DNA from: Mucilaginibacter sp.
Lineage (GTDB): Bacteria; Bacteroidota; Bacteroidia; Sphingobacteriales; Sphingobacteriaceae
Assembly: GCF_025359345.1 (NCBI RefSeq)
Contig: NZ_JANYGQ010000035.1
Span: forward strand, 62,001 to 126,000
Direction of reading: 5' to 3'
Length of the DNA: 64,000 nt
Positions 34,271 through 42,698 of this stretch are shown piece by piece. The notes below the pieces were generated by a model. It was given only the letters and a program-made list of their open reading frames with translations. It was not told the DNA's origin and made no database searches. The translations under genes were made by a program, and so were the position numbers. Each line of letters starts with the position of its first letter. Position 1 is the first letter of the stretch.

Positions 34271-35623
34271 ATGAAAAAACTATTACTTATCATCCCCGCC
34301 TTTTGCATTTTGCATGCATCGGCACAAACAATTATTAAACAGGACGGCATCATTAAACAAATGGTGGAAGAGGTGTCCGCAAAAAATATCGAGGCCAATA
34401 TTCGCAAACTGGTGAGCTTTAAAAGCCGCCATACACTAAGCGATACCAGCAGCAAAACCGAAGGCAGCGGTGCGGCCCGTAACTGGATAAAGGCTGAAAT
34501 GGAAAAATACGCCGCAGAAACGCAGGGACGGATGACCGTGCAGTTTGACACCTTCACCCAACCCAAAGGCGACAGGATTGATAAACCCGTTCACCTAAAA
34601 AATATACTGGCAACCCTAAAAGGCACCGACCCGAACGATACCCGGGTTTACATCGTATCCGGTCACTACGACTCGAGGGTAAATGATGTGATGAACGCCA
34701 ACTCGGCTGAGCCGGGCGCAAACGATTATGCCTCGGGTTCGGCGGTATCCATGGAGTTGGCGCGGGTAATGTCGAAGTGGTCGTTCCCGTCAACCATTAT
34801 ATTTATGTGCGTGGTGGGAGAAGAGCAGGGACTTTATGGCTCAACCAATGTTGCCAAACGCGCCAAAGCTGAGAAATGGAATGTTGACGCCATGCTGAAC
34901 AACGACATTGTGGGCAATACCCACGGCATGGAAAATGATTTAAAAGATAACCGCAGCGTGCGTGTATTTAGCGAAGGTGTGCCCTCAACGGCTGCCGGAA
35001 ATGAACGGGAGATACGCAGTTTAATTTCGTTGGGCGGCGAAAATGATAGCCCGTCGCGCGAGCTGGCTCGTTATGTAAAAGAAACCGGCGAGCGTTATGT
35101 TGACCATTTGGATGTAAAACTAATCTACCGCCGCGACCGTTTCCTGCGCGGTGGCGACCATGTGCCATTCCTACAACAGGGTTTTACAGCCGTGCGCTTT
35201 ACCGAAATGAATGAAGACTTTAACCGCCAGCACCAGGATATCCGCACCGAAAAGGGTGTCGACTATGGCGACCTGCCCGATTTTGTTGATTTTAACTACG
35301 TACAAAAGGTGGCCCGCATGAACCTTTCCGTGCTTGCCAACCTGGCCATGGCGCCCGCCGAACCTGAAAATGTAGGAGTAGTTACCAGCGATTTAACCAA
35401 CCGCACCGTATTAAAATGGGAAGCGCCTAAAGCGGGTAAAAAGCCAGCAGGTTATTATGTGCTGATGCGCGAAAGCGTTAGCCCATATTGGGAAAAGAAG
35501 TTTTATCTGGAAGGTACCGGGATATCGCTTGCTTACTCGAAGGATAATTACTTTTTTGCAGTGCAGTCGGTTGATGATAAAGGGCACGAGAGTTTGCCTA
35601 TTTATCCGAAGCCGGTGCGTTGA
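34271..35623 (+). CDS. M28-family zinc aminopeptidase, exported
   Basis: Encodes 450 residues with a signal peptide of about 18 residues. The two-zinc site of M28 is complete: His in SGHYDSR, Asp in ANDYASG, the Glu pair in GEEQGLYG, Asp in NNDIVG and His in GGDHVPF. These enzymes trim N-terminal residues from peptides in the periplasm or outside. The last 100 residues (NVGVVTSDLTNRTVLKWEAP onward) resemble a fibronectin type III domain, an extension found in some secreted members. No type IX C-terminal domain is seen. It is a single gene. Confidence 0.92.
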   Translation: MKKLLLIIPAFCILHASAQTIIKQDGIIKQMVEEVSAKNIEANIRKLVSFKSRHTLSDTSSKTEGSGAARNWIKAEMEKYAAETQGRMTVQFDTFTQPKGDRIDKPVHLKNILATLKGTDPNDTRVYIVSGHYDSRVNDVMNANSAEPGANDYASGSAVSMELARVMSKWSFPSTIIFMCVVGEEQGLYGSTNVAKRAKAEKWNVDAMLNNDIVGNTHGMENDLKDNRSVRVFSEGVPSTAAGNEREIRSLISLGGENDSPSRELARYVKETGERYVDHLDVKLIYRRDRFLRGGDHVPFLQQGFTAVRFTEMNEDFNRQHQDIRTEKGVDYGDLPDFVDFNYVQKVARMNLSVLANLAMAPAEPENVGVVTSDLTNRTVLKWEAPKAGKKPAGYYVLMRESVSPYWEKKFYLEGTGISLAYSKDNYFFAVQSVDDKGHESLPIYPKPVR

Positions 35624-35624
35624 T

Positions 35625-35704
35625 TTTTGTAGAGACGCAATATTTGCGTCTCCCGTTTGCAAATCAGAATATCCAGAGACGCAAAATATTGCGTCTCTAC
35701 AAAA
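35625..35704. repeat. Hairpin repeat, GAGACGC type, copy 1
   Basis: The left arm 35625-35652 and right arm 35676-35704 are complementary except for one added base; each arm is itself a small palindrome (GAGACGCAATATTTGCGTCTC). A second copy lies at 61793-61877. It lies between the M28 gene and the convergent ABC permease gene, at a position where it could end both transcripts. Confidence 0.85.
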
Positions 35705-36520
35705 TTACTTTACACTCTTTTTAAGTACAATAAAGTATCCCGCTACAAAAACAGCTACCGCAACAGCAAGGCTTACCCAGGTATCTTTGGTAAGCATCTC
35801 AACAGTAAAATGCGGCATAGCAGATGGGTGATTATCTCCTCCTTTAGTACTTTGTCCAAATGCTTTCATAGCCATCATTGGATGAGAGTAAGGGAAAAGA
35901 TAAGCATAGGCCCATCCATTTCCGGCCAGGATACCTCCTGTGATGGTACAGATGAATCCAATTCCCATCGGTTTTAAAAAATCGCTAAATAAAAGACTTA
36001 ATAAAAACTGGATAGATAGAATCCCTAAAGAAGCAAGGAAAAACTTAAAGTATATCTGGGTTAAAATACTTGCAATGCTATACTCACTAAATTTTAACGA
36101 TGGTTTCAATATCCCCAGGAAATTACCAAAGCCGAGTGTAAATAACACAAACAGCGCCAGGCAAAGGAACAGGAGAAAAAAGGCATAAAAGTATTTAGCA
36201 GCATAAACTGATAGTTTCGGTATAGGCAGACTAAAAATAGTTTTCCATGTATCTGCTTTATGCTCGAGGCTATTCACTGAATACGCAATAAAAATGATGA
36301 GCATGGGCATCAGTAACAACCCCATTACACCTAATATTGGTGCGGCAAATTTAAGCCAGAGTTCCATACCGGAATTCTTCATCAAATCATCACTCTTTGC
36401 AAAAAAGCCAATGAATACAAACAGGCAAAGCAGGAACGGCAACAAAACCGCACTCCAAAAACCCATTGTTTTGCGGGTTTTGTAAAATTCGGACCGGAAC
36501 GATAATATAAATCCTTTCAT
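35705..36520 (-). CDS. ABC transporter permease (ABC-2 type)
   Basis: Encodes 271 residues with about six hydrophobic helices: WSAVLLPFLLCLFVFIGFF, LGVMGLLLMPMLIIFIAYSV, YAFFLLFLCLALFVLFTLGF, LASLGILSIQFLLSLLFS, CTITGGILAGNGWAYAY and TWVSLAVAVAVFVAGYF. This is the layout of NatB/CcmB-like ABC-2 permeases. It should form the membrane part of an exporter with the ATPase encoded six bases upstream. The last helix near the C-terminus is followed by KKSVK. Substrate unknown; such pairs often export antibiotics, lipids or sodium. Confidence 0.88.
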   Translation of the reverse strand: MKGFILSFRSEFYKTRKTMGFWSAVLLPFLLCLFVFIGFFAKSDDLMKNSGMELWLKFAAPILGVMGLLLMPMLIIFIAYSVNSLEHKADTWKTIFSLPIPKLSVYAAKYFYAFFLLFLCLALFVLFTLGFGNFLGILKPSLKFSEYSIASILTQIYFKFFLASLGILSIQFLLSLLFSDFLKPMGIGFICTITGGILAGNGWAYAYLFPYSHPMMAMKAFGQSTKGGDNHPSAMPHFTVEMLTKDTWVSLAVAVAVFVAGYFIVLKKSVK

Positions 36521-36526
36521 AATGGC

Positions 36527-37426
36527 TTAGGCGTGTTGGGTTATGGCTAAAAATAATTTTTCCAGGTCCTGCTGTTGCTTATTAATGCTATAAACCGTAT
36601 AGCCGTTTTGGTTAAGCAGGGCGTTTATTTCGCCCATAGTTTCTTTCGAAGTGAAGGGTACAAATACGCAATGGTCGTTAACTTCAGCAACGTCAATATT
36701 ATTCTTCTTTAAAAAATTAGCGGCATCAACACTTCGGTCGGTTTCAATTTGTACAGATGGTTTGTTTAATGCTTCCAGTTCCTGAATACTGCCCTGGAAC
36801 ATCAGTTCGCCAAAATTGATAATACCAACATGGGTTGCCATCTTTTGAATTTCGGCCAGCAAATGGCTCGATATAAAAACAGTCTTTTTATATACGCTGG
36901 TTAGTTTTACCAGCAGTTCACGTATCTCTATAATGCCATTTGGATCGAGGCCGTTGGTCGGCTCATCCAGTATAAGCAGCTTGGGGTCGCTTAACAAAGC
37001 CAATGCAATACCAAGACGTTGTTTCATCCCTAACGAGTACTGGCCTGCTTTTTTGTGGGCTGCTGTTGTTAAATGCACTAAATCAAGCATTTCATCAACC
37101 CGCTTTTCACCAACACCTAATAACAGCGCCCGGTTCAGCAGGTTTTCTTTGCCGCTCATGTGCAGGTAAATAGCCGGCTGCTCAATCAGCGAACCTATTT
37201 GCGACAGTATTTCTATGCGGTTGCTTTGCAGCTCTTTTTCAAAAATATGAATGCTGCCTTCCTGCGTTTTTAGCAGGTTAAGCAGCAATTTTATAGTGGT
37301 GGTTTTACCGGCGCCGTTTGGGCCAAGGAAGCCGTAAATACTTCCCTCCGGAACTCGCAATGATAGTGACTTAACAACCGTTTGGCTGCCAAATGTAAAG
37401 GTTAGGTTTTGGGTACTAATTACCAT
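36527..37426 (-). CDS. ABC transporter ATP-binding protein
   Basis: Encodes 299 residues. Walker A is GPNGAGKTT (about 34-42), the signature is SLGMKQR (about 133) and Walker B is LLILDEPTNGLDP (about 150-162), with the switch His in FISSHLLAEIQ. The C-terminal 90 residues (KPSVQIETDRSVDAANFL onward) are the extra domain of the NatA/CcmA subgroup. It powers the permease encoded directly downstream. The small membrane protein gene overlaps its start by seven bases, so three genes make one transcript opposite the LytS gene. Confidence 0.93.
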   Translation of the reverse strand: MVISTQNLTFTFGSQTVVKSLSLRVPEGSIYGFLGPNGAGKTTTIKLLLNLLKTQEGSIHIFEKELQSNRIEILSQIGSLIEQPAIYLHMSGKENLLNRALLLGVGEKRVDEMLDLVHLTTAAHKKAGQYSLGMKQRLGIALALLSDPKLLILDEPTNGLDPNGIIEIRELLVKLTSVYKKTVFISSHLLAEIQKMATHVGIINFGELMFQGSIQELEALNKPSVQIETDRSVDAANFLKKNNIDVAEVNDHCVFVPFTSKETMGEINALLNQNGYTVYSINKQQQDLEKLFLAITQHA

Positions 37427-37623
37427 ACTTTTTCTTTAGCTATGGCGCATACAGTTTTTACCAAACTAACGCTTTTATAAAAAAGCGAGGTCGCGTGTAC
37501 TGAGGTACCAACAATAGTTTGCCTTTTTTGTTGAAACTGGTAACTTACACCCATTATAAGGGCAAAAAATACCGGTACCAGTAAAAGTATAAAAGGATTC
37601 GAGTTTTTGATAAGCGTTTTCAT
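37420..37623 (-). CDS. Small single-helix membrane protein, unknown
   Basis: Encodes 67 residues. One hydrophobic helix covers residues 10-28 (PFILLLVPVFFALIMGVSY), after a short basic start (MKTLIKNSN), with a basic tail. It has no recognised family. It overlaps the start of the ABC ATPase gene by seven bases and is read in the same direction, so it is probably translated with the transporter and may be a small accessory subunit. Reality as a gene is moderately supported by this overlap. Confidence 0.6.
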   Translation of the reverse strand: MKTLIKNSNPFILLLVPVFFALIMGVSYQFQQKRQTIVGTSVHATSLFYKSVSLVKTVCAIAKEKVW

Positions 37624-37825
37624 CGTGATTGCTTTTGATGATACAAAGGAATATCAAAAAAACAACCCGCTAAAATCATTTAGACCAACACACAGGATTC
37701 ATAGATAAACAAGCTAATACCCAAAGCAACCCGTTCGTCGGGTTTTAAAGCCAGTTTATCGACAAAACTTTGTGCTATATATAATATAAATGCTTTAACC
37801 CTGTGTAAATAGTATCTTAGAAGTG

Positions 37826-38833
37826 ATGAAAAAAAGCTGGCAAATATTTTGGCATGTGTTTATTTGGGTTCTCATAGTCTGCTTTTTTGGGTATATTATT
37901 CACGCTAACGCTAAATTAAGTACCACCTATATGCTGGTGCTTTTACTGTATAGCGTTATAGATATCAGCCTGTTTTATGTTAACTATCTGTACCTGATAC
38001 CAAAGTTTCTTAATAAAAAACAGTACGGCAAATATGCCATCGCCATAGTTGTGGCATTGGTTTTATTTGGCGTTGGTAAATATGGCCTTGGATTGTTTTT
38101 AAAACCTTATGTATTAATGCATGGTAAGGTTGAGATGGGTTTTGGCGAGTTTTTTTTAAGCACCACTGTTACCAACATCATATTTTTGCTACTAAGCGCT
38201 GCACTAAAATTTACGGTCGACTGGTTTTTAAACGAACGCATTCAGCGCGATCTCGAAAACCAGCGTTTAAGCGCCGAACTGGCTTTTTTAAAGTCGCAGA
38301 TAAACCCCCATTTCCTGTTCAACTCGTTAAACAGCATTTATTCGCTGGCTTACCAGCGTTCAGCCACTACGCCCGATGCTATTTTAAAGCTCTCGGAAAT
38401 TATGCGTTATATGCTTTATGACTGTAACGATAACAAGGTTGATTTGTCTAAAGAGCTACAATACCTTCAGAATTATATCGACCTGCAAAAAATAAGGTTT
38501 AGCGACAAGGCGTATATTGATTATAAGGTTGAAGGTAAAATTTTAAACCAGCAGATAGTGCCTCTGCTGCTGATTGCATTTATTGAAAATGCCTTTAAAC
38601 ATGGTGTGGCCAACAACCCGCTTACCCCTATCAGGTTGTTGATTGATGTTGACGAGGAGCACCTGCATTTTTATATGCAGAATAAGAAACATACCAACAA
38701 TCGTGATGCCTCGGGCGGAATTGGTTTGAATAATGTTAAACGCAGACTAAATTTGTTGTATCCAAATAAATATAATTTGGATATACGCGACGAAGCGGAC
38801 ACTTACACAGTTGAATTATCATTAGTTTTATAA
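37826..38833 (+). CDS. LytS/YehU-type membrane sensor histidine kinase
   Basis: 335 residues from the ATG at 37826, with a GTG three bases before it as alternative. Four hydrophobic helices occupy residues 1-130. The His-kinase domain (PF06580) carries the phosphoacceptor His at about 162 in SQINPHFLFNSLNSIYS, then an N-box FIENAFKHGV and a G-box GGIGLNNVKRRL. This is the autophosphorylating partner of LytTR regulators. It is one base away from the regulator gene, so the two are coexpressed, and it is divergent from the ABC-exporter genes. The signal it senses is unknown. Confidence 0.92.
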   Translation: MKKSWQIFWHVFIWVLIVCFFGYIIHANAKLSTTYMLVLLLYSVIDISLFYVNYLYLIPKFLNKKQYGKYAIAIVVALVLFGVGKYGLGLFLKPYVLMHGKVEMGFGEFFLSTTVTNIIFLLLSAALKFTVDWFLNERIQRDLENQRLSAELAFLKSQINPHFLFNSLNSIYSLAYQRSATTPDAILKLSEIMRYMLYDCNDNKVDLSKELQYLQNYIDLQKIRFSDKAYIDYKVEGKILNQQIVPLLLIAFIENAFKHGVANNPLTPIRLLIDVDEEHLHFYMQNKKHTNNRDASGGIGLNNVKRRLNLLYPNKYNLDIRDEADTYTVELSLVL

Positions 38834-38834
38834 A

Positions 38835-39575
38835 ATGATTAGATGCCTTATTGTTGATGACGAGCCTTTGGCATTGCATATACTGGAAGACTATATTTCA
38901 AAAATTCCGTTTTTGAAATTAGTTAAGGCCACTACCAACCCAATTGAAGCGCTAACCCTGGTGCAGGAAAAACTGGTGGACCTGGTTTTCTTAGACGTGC
39001 AGATGCCCGAGCTAACCGGCATACAGTTTTTGCGCATTGCCAACGGCAAGGCAAAGGTTATTTTAACTACCGCCTACCCGCAATATGCGTTGGAAGGCTA
39101 TGAGCTTGATGTTATCGACTATTTGTTAAAGCCGATAGCATTCGACAGGTTTTTTAAATCGGTGCAGAAGGCACAAGGGGTGTTACAACCTGCCGCCGCC
39201 CCTATTCAGCCGGAGCCGGTACAGCACCAAATTCAGCAACAGCAAAATGACTTTTTAAGCGATTTTATCTTTGTAAAAACCGAGCATAAAATCCAGAAAG
39301 TATATTTGAACGACATCCTTTTTATCGAAGGGTTAAAGGACTACATCTCGATATTCACCCCCGGCGAACGCATCATCACCCTGCAAAATATGAAGAAGAT
39401 GGAAGATGCTTTGCCCGAGAAGAATTTTATCCGCGTGCATAAATCGTACATCGTATCCATCAATAAAATTGACAGTATAGAACGTAGCCGAATTTTTATA
39501 GGCGATAAAGTGATACCTGTTGGCGATACTTATCGGGAAGAGTTTTTTAAGATTATTGACGGGAAGAATATCTAG
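38835..39575 (+). CDS. LytTR-family response regulator
   Basis: Encodes 246 residues: a receiver domain (1-120) with phosphoacceptor Asp54 (VFLDVQMPELTG) and Lys at about 103 in DYLLKPIAFDRF, then a Pro/Gln-rich linker and a LytTR DNA-binding domain (about 145-243, SDFIFVKTEHKIQKV and FIRVHKSYIVSINKID). It should bind direct repeats upstream of its targets; the closest candidates are the divergent ABC-exporter genes, but no operator could be fixed by eye. Regulated by the sensor kinase encoded one base upstream. Confidence 0.93.
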   Translation: MIRCLIVDDEPLALHILEDYISKIPFLKLVKATTNPIEALTLVQEKLVDLVFLDVQMPELTGIQFLRIANGKAKVILTTAYPQYALEGYELDVIDYLLKPIAFDRFFKSVQKAQGVLQPAAAPIQPEPVQHQIQQQQNDFLSDFIFVKTEHKIQKVYLNDILFIEGLKDYISIFTPGERIITLQNMKKMEDALPEKNFIRVHKSYIVSINKIDSIERSRIFIGDKVIPVGDTYREEFFKIIDGKNI

Positions 39576-39576
39576 A

Positions 39577-39624
39577 CGAAGCCCCCTAACCCCCTGAAGG
39601 GGGAACAGCTTCGCCGGCGGCTTT
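39577..39624 (+). terminator. Terminator-like repeat after the LytTR gene
   Basis: CCCCCTGAAGGGGG (39590-39603) sits inside arms CGAAGC and GCTTCG (39577-39582 and 39608-39613), and GCCGGCGGCTTTTT follows (about 39613-39626). The GCCCCCTAACCCCCTGAAGG string is frequent between genes in Bacteroidota. It lies between the convergent regulator and acyltransferase genes. Confidence 0.65.
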
Positions 39625-40380
39625 TTACTCCCCTTTAGGCGCCGGGGGCTGGCCGAGTTGCTTCCTTATCTCATCCTCCGCCTGCAACACAACATCATCA
39701 GCTTTCCTGCCTTCCATTTCAATAGCCGGCAGTACCGTCCACGACATGCTTAGGAAGGTATTTAACGGAAACTTGCCATACCGCACCATTTTCCATGAAT
39801 TATTGATGGCAACAGGCACTATCAGCGCTTCGGGACATTTTTTTAGCAACGTGGCAACACCAGCAGCCCGGAATCTTTTTACAACCCCATCCGGCGCGCG
39901 GGTGCCTTCGGGGAATATCATTGCCGACCAGTGTTTTTCTTTCATGTCGATGCCCAGCCTGCCGATTTCGGTTAAGGATTGGCGCGAGTCGTTACGGTCG
40001 ATGTTGGCGGCGCCGCCGTGGCGCAGGTTGTAGGATATAGATGGGATGCCTTTGGCCAGTTCAATTTTCGAGATGAATTTTGCGTGGTATTTGCGAAGAA
40101 AATATATCAATACCGGTATATCGTACAGGCTCTGGTGGTTAGCAACAAATATCATTGGGCGTCCCTCGGGCAGGTTTTGCTCGTTTACGAATGAGACGGT
40201 GTTGCCAAGCAGGTAGTAGGTACCCACCAGGAAAAAGTTTAAAACATCAACAGAACGCTTGTGCGCCTGGTAGCCAAACCAGTTAAAACATATCCATTGT
40301 ATGGGATGGAAAATAAGAAGCACCAACCCAAAAGCAATGTAATGGATTGGCGTTAAAATGATGCCGAAAAGTCTTCTCAT
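39625..40380 (-). CDS. plsC: 1-acylglycerol-3-phosphate O-acyltransferase
   Basis: 251 residues from the ATG at 40380, chosen over a TTG twelve bases upstream. It has N-terminal hydrophobic helices (about 5-30 and 48-60) and the PlsC motifs NHQSLYD (HX4D, His at about 82), AKGIPSISY-type motif and FPEGTRAPDG. It transfers an acyl group to the sn-2 position of lysophosphatidic acid to make phosphatidic acid at the inner membrane. It is read towards the LytTR gene; the Nudix gene lies 58 bases upstream on the same strand. Confidence 0.9.
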   Translation of the reverse strand: MRRLFGIILTPIHYIAFGLVLLIFHPIQWICFNWFGYQAHKRSVDVLNFFLVGTYYLLGNTVSFVNEQNLPEGRPMIFVANHQSLYDIPVLIYFLRKYHAKFISKIELAKGIPSISYNLRHGGAANIDRNDSRQSLTEIGRLGIDMKEKHWSAMIFPEGTRAPDGVVKRFRAAGVATLLKKCPEALIVPVAINNSWKMVRYGKFPLNTFLSMSWTVLPAIEMEGRKADDVVLQAEDEIRKQLGQPPAPKGE

Positions 40381-40438
40381 AAAGTGGAGCAAAATTAGGA
40401 ATTTTGGTTGATTAAGTTGGATTAGCTTGATTGAGTTT

Positions 40439-40999
40439 TTACAACCGGCCTTCCAATATCAACAATTGCACCCGTAACACCGCAGCCACCGTCATGGCAT
40501 CGGTTATTTCACCGTTACAAACCATGCTGTACAATTCGGTAAAGGGTAATTTTTTTATTATCAATTGCTCAGTGTCTTCCGGTTCGGCCTCAAACTGTTT
40601 TAAACCACGGGCAACGTAGAGGACGCTTAATTCATCACTTACCGAGTTGGATAAATGCAGGCGCTGCAACTCCGTCCACGTATCGGCTTTAAGGCCTGTT
40701 TCTTCCAGCAATTCGCGTTTAGCCGAATCCAACGGGTCGGTGCCAACAGGGCCGCCACCTTCGGGCATTTCCCAGCTGTATTGGTTTATCGGAAAGCGGT
40801 GTTGGCCTACCAGGTAAGTATTCATTTCATCATCAAGCGGTAAAACCCCGATTGCAAGGTTTTTAAAATGCACTTTGCCATAAATACCCGGATTGCCTGA
40901 TGGATTGATAACCTTGTATTCAGTTAAACTTATCCAAGGATTATCGTACTCAACTTTTTCGGCGGTTATTTGCCAGGGATTATCTTCGGGGTGCTGCAT
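40439..40999 (-). CDS. Nudix hydrolase
   Basis: Encodes 186 residues. The Nudix box is complete in GGPVGTDPLDSAKRELLEETGLKAD (GX5EX7REUXEEXGU layout; Glu ligands in RELLEETG, near residues 92-100). A GKVHFKNLAIGVLPLDDEMNT start and a PEDTEQLIIKKLPFTE end are typical of ADP-ribose/ADP-sugar pyrophosphatases. It probably hydrolyses a nucleoside diphosphate linked to a sugar; the exact substrate is not readable. It precedes the acyltransferase gene and may be expressed with it. Confidence 0.88.
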   Translation of the reverse strand: MQHPEDNPWQITAEKVEYDNPWISLTEYKVINPSGNPGIYGKVHFKNLAIGVLPLDDEMNTYLVGQHRFPINQYSWEMPEGGGPVGTDPLDSAKRELLEETGLKADTWTELQRLHLSNSVSDELSVLYVARGLKQFEAEPEDTEQLIIKKLPFTELYSMVCNGEITDAMTVAAVLRVQLLILEGRL

Positions 41000-41050
41000 A
41001 TTATTTAGATTGAACCAGTAAAATTAAGCTAAAAGGCGATAGCACCTTAG

Positions 41051-41665
41051 TTATTTTGCATTAAGCATCATGTGAAAGCTCTGGTCTTTGGCTAATTTGT
41101 CCCAATACCGGGTTACGTAGGCTTTTACAGCTTTGGGCAACTCGTCGAAAGATTTATCCATCGTCAGTTCCGGCTCATCGCTGTCGCTGTCAGGTTCGTA
41201 AGCCCTGATAGCGTATTTTTTGTTTTTGTAGTGCAGCATCAGCTTCCAGTTCGTACCTACGAACTTTTCCTTCGGCTTCTCTATCCAGTAACTATAAACG
41301 ATTATGGTTTCATAAACGCCATCTTTGTCTATATCTACAAACTTGGTGTAATCGTCGGCCATGCCAATTTCAGATTCTGCAAAGTCCTTTATCTGCCAAT
41401 CCTGCGCATAGGCACCGTTTATTTTGGTATAGGCTGTGCAGAAAAAGTTTTTACCTTCTTCGGTGGCGGTAGCCAGCAGCAGGTGCTGTCCCGCAGCATC
41501 TTTATATTCGTAGCATTCCTGAACTTTCCCTTCAAATTTAACCGGGATGGGAGCTTTAGCCGGAACCGTATCATTAGCCTGTATGGTTTTCACATACATT
41601 TGGGCATCGCTTTGCTGCACCGCAAGTGTTATTGCGGCTGTCAGCACAAAGAAGAGTTTATTCAT
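41051..41665 (-). CDS. Secreted protein of unknown function
   Basis: 204 residues from the ATG at 41665; a frame extension upstream to 41713 only adds sequence in front of the signal peptide (MNKLFFVLTAAITLAVQQSD). The signal is cleaved near SDA-Q. The mature sequence is Tyr- and Lys-rich, with FVDIDKDGVYETIIVYSYWI, which resembles a calcium-binding repeat of the FG-GAP/dockerin kind (DxDxDG), and no catalytic motif. A divergent esterase-type neighbour lies upstream. Function unknown. Confidence 0.65.
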   Translation of the reverse strand: MNKLFFVLTAAITLAVQQSDAQMYVKTIQANDTVPAKAPIPVKFEGKVQECYEYKDAAGQHLLLATATEEGKNFFCTAYTKINGAYAQDWQIKDFAESEIGMADDYTKFVDIDKDGVYETIIVYSYWIEKPKEKFVGTNWKLMLHYKNKKYAIRAYEPDSDSDEPELTMDKSFDELPKAVKAYVTRYWDKLAKDQSFHMMLNAK

Positions 41666-41702
41666 TACTAAGGGGATTCGGTATAAAGCTACAAAATAGC
41701 CC

Positions 41703-42497
41703 TTACCTTCCAAAAGCCCACATCAAAAACTTAGGCATAGCTTTGGCCCAGGTTTCGGTATTGTGGCTGCCGCCTACCATTTCAACATATTGAATGTCAG
41801 CAGGGCGGCTAAAGCCTTTATCTTCCAGCTCTTTTATCAGGTCGACAGTATCGTCGATCGAGTCAATTATCCCGTTTTTGTTGCGGTCGCTGGTTTCGTC
41901 TTTAGTTCCGGTTTGCAGCCAGATTTTTATGCCGGGTTTTACAGCAGTATTCCGAACAATGCTATGCATGATACGGTCGCTTTCGGAGTAGCCCTTAGTC
42001 AAATCCTTGCTTCTCCACCAAAACGAGCCGGAGAACACACCTGTTTTGTCGAACAATTGTGGGTTACTCCAGGCAATGTCAAGCGCAGACAATCCGCCTA
42101 ATGAAAAACCGGCAAAGGCCGTCGAACTAAATGTCTCGATGCCGGTAAGTTTGGTAATTGCCGGCAATAGTTCAGTTTTAATAAATTCGGTGTATGGGGC
42201 TGCCTTTGCGCCGCGTTTTTTAAAATCGGGCTTGCCGGCGGTGCCATATTCCTGCAGGCGTTCGGGGCCGGCATGTATAGCAACTACCAACACAGGTTTT
42301 ATCCTGTTTGCATTTATTAAATCTTCCAGGGTGTCCTTTAACTGCAGGCTTTCAATTTCCTGGCCGTCGTTAAGCAGCAATAAATTAAGGGGTTCTGTTA
42401 TTTCGTTATCTTCGGGCATCAACAACGTGCAGGTTACATCGCGTTTCAGCACGTCCGATTTTAGGGTGATATTATTTTCAGTGATAGCTATCTCCAT
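41703..42497 (-). CDS. Alpha/beta-hydrolase esterase (esterase-D/Fes type)
   Basis: 264 residues from the ATG at 42497 (MEIAITENNITL). The nucleophile Ser is in AGFSLGGLSALD, the acidic residue is likely in the TGTKDE loop and the His is in GGSHNTETW. This is the PF00756 fold, shared by enterochelin and S-formylglutathione esterases, antigen-85-like acyltransferases and cyanophycinase-like enzymes. It is divergent from the row of ligase genes and starts 202 bases from the next gene, so it could be expressed with it from one control region. Substrate unknown. Confidence 0.85.
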   Translation of the reverse strand: MEIAITENNITLKSDVLKRDVTCTLLMPEDNEITEPLNLLLLNDGQEIESLQLKDTLEDLINANRIKPVLVVAIHAGPERLQEYGTAGKPDFKKRGAKAAPYTEFIKTELLPAITKLTGIETFSSTAFAGFSLGGLSALDIAWSNPQLFDKTGVFSGSFWWRSKDLTKGYSESDRIMHSIVRNTAVKPGIKIWLQTGTKDETSDRNKNGIIDSIDDTVDLIKELEDKGFSRPADIQYVEMVGGSHNTETWAKAMPKFLMWAFGR

Positions 42498-42590
42498 CTC
42501 AAGCCAGCTCGCGTACATCTCTATTAGTATTAATTAAAGGCGCGAATTTACGGTTAACATTTTACAATTTCATAATTTGGCCATTTGATG

Positions 42591-42660
42591 ATTTGAAAAT
42601 GACCGTTTTAGTTGAAAAGATTATTCAATGTTTAATTTTCAAAACCATTCATTTTCAAAT
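42591..42660. repeat. Inverted repeat in the divergent esterase control region
   Basis: ATTTGAAAATGA at 42591-42602 and its perfect complement TCATTTTCAAAT at 42649-42660, with a 46-base AT-rich loop. It lies in the 201-base gap that holds the promoters of both esterase genes. Both a regulatory site and a neutral repeat are possible. Confidence 0.6.
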
Positions 42661-42698
42661 TATTTCCTATCTTACATTCATAAATAAATTAAAAAGAT

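Noticed and set aside
34271..35623. A type IX secretion C-terminal domain on the M28 peptidase
   Set aside because: The end resembles fibronectin type III, without the conserved C-terminal type IX pattern.
37475..37657. A second frame upstream of the ABC ATPase
   Set aside because: It overlaps the frame at 37420-37623 on the same strand, which has a cleaner helix and the overlap with the ATPase start.
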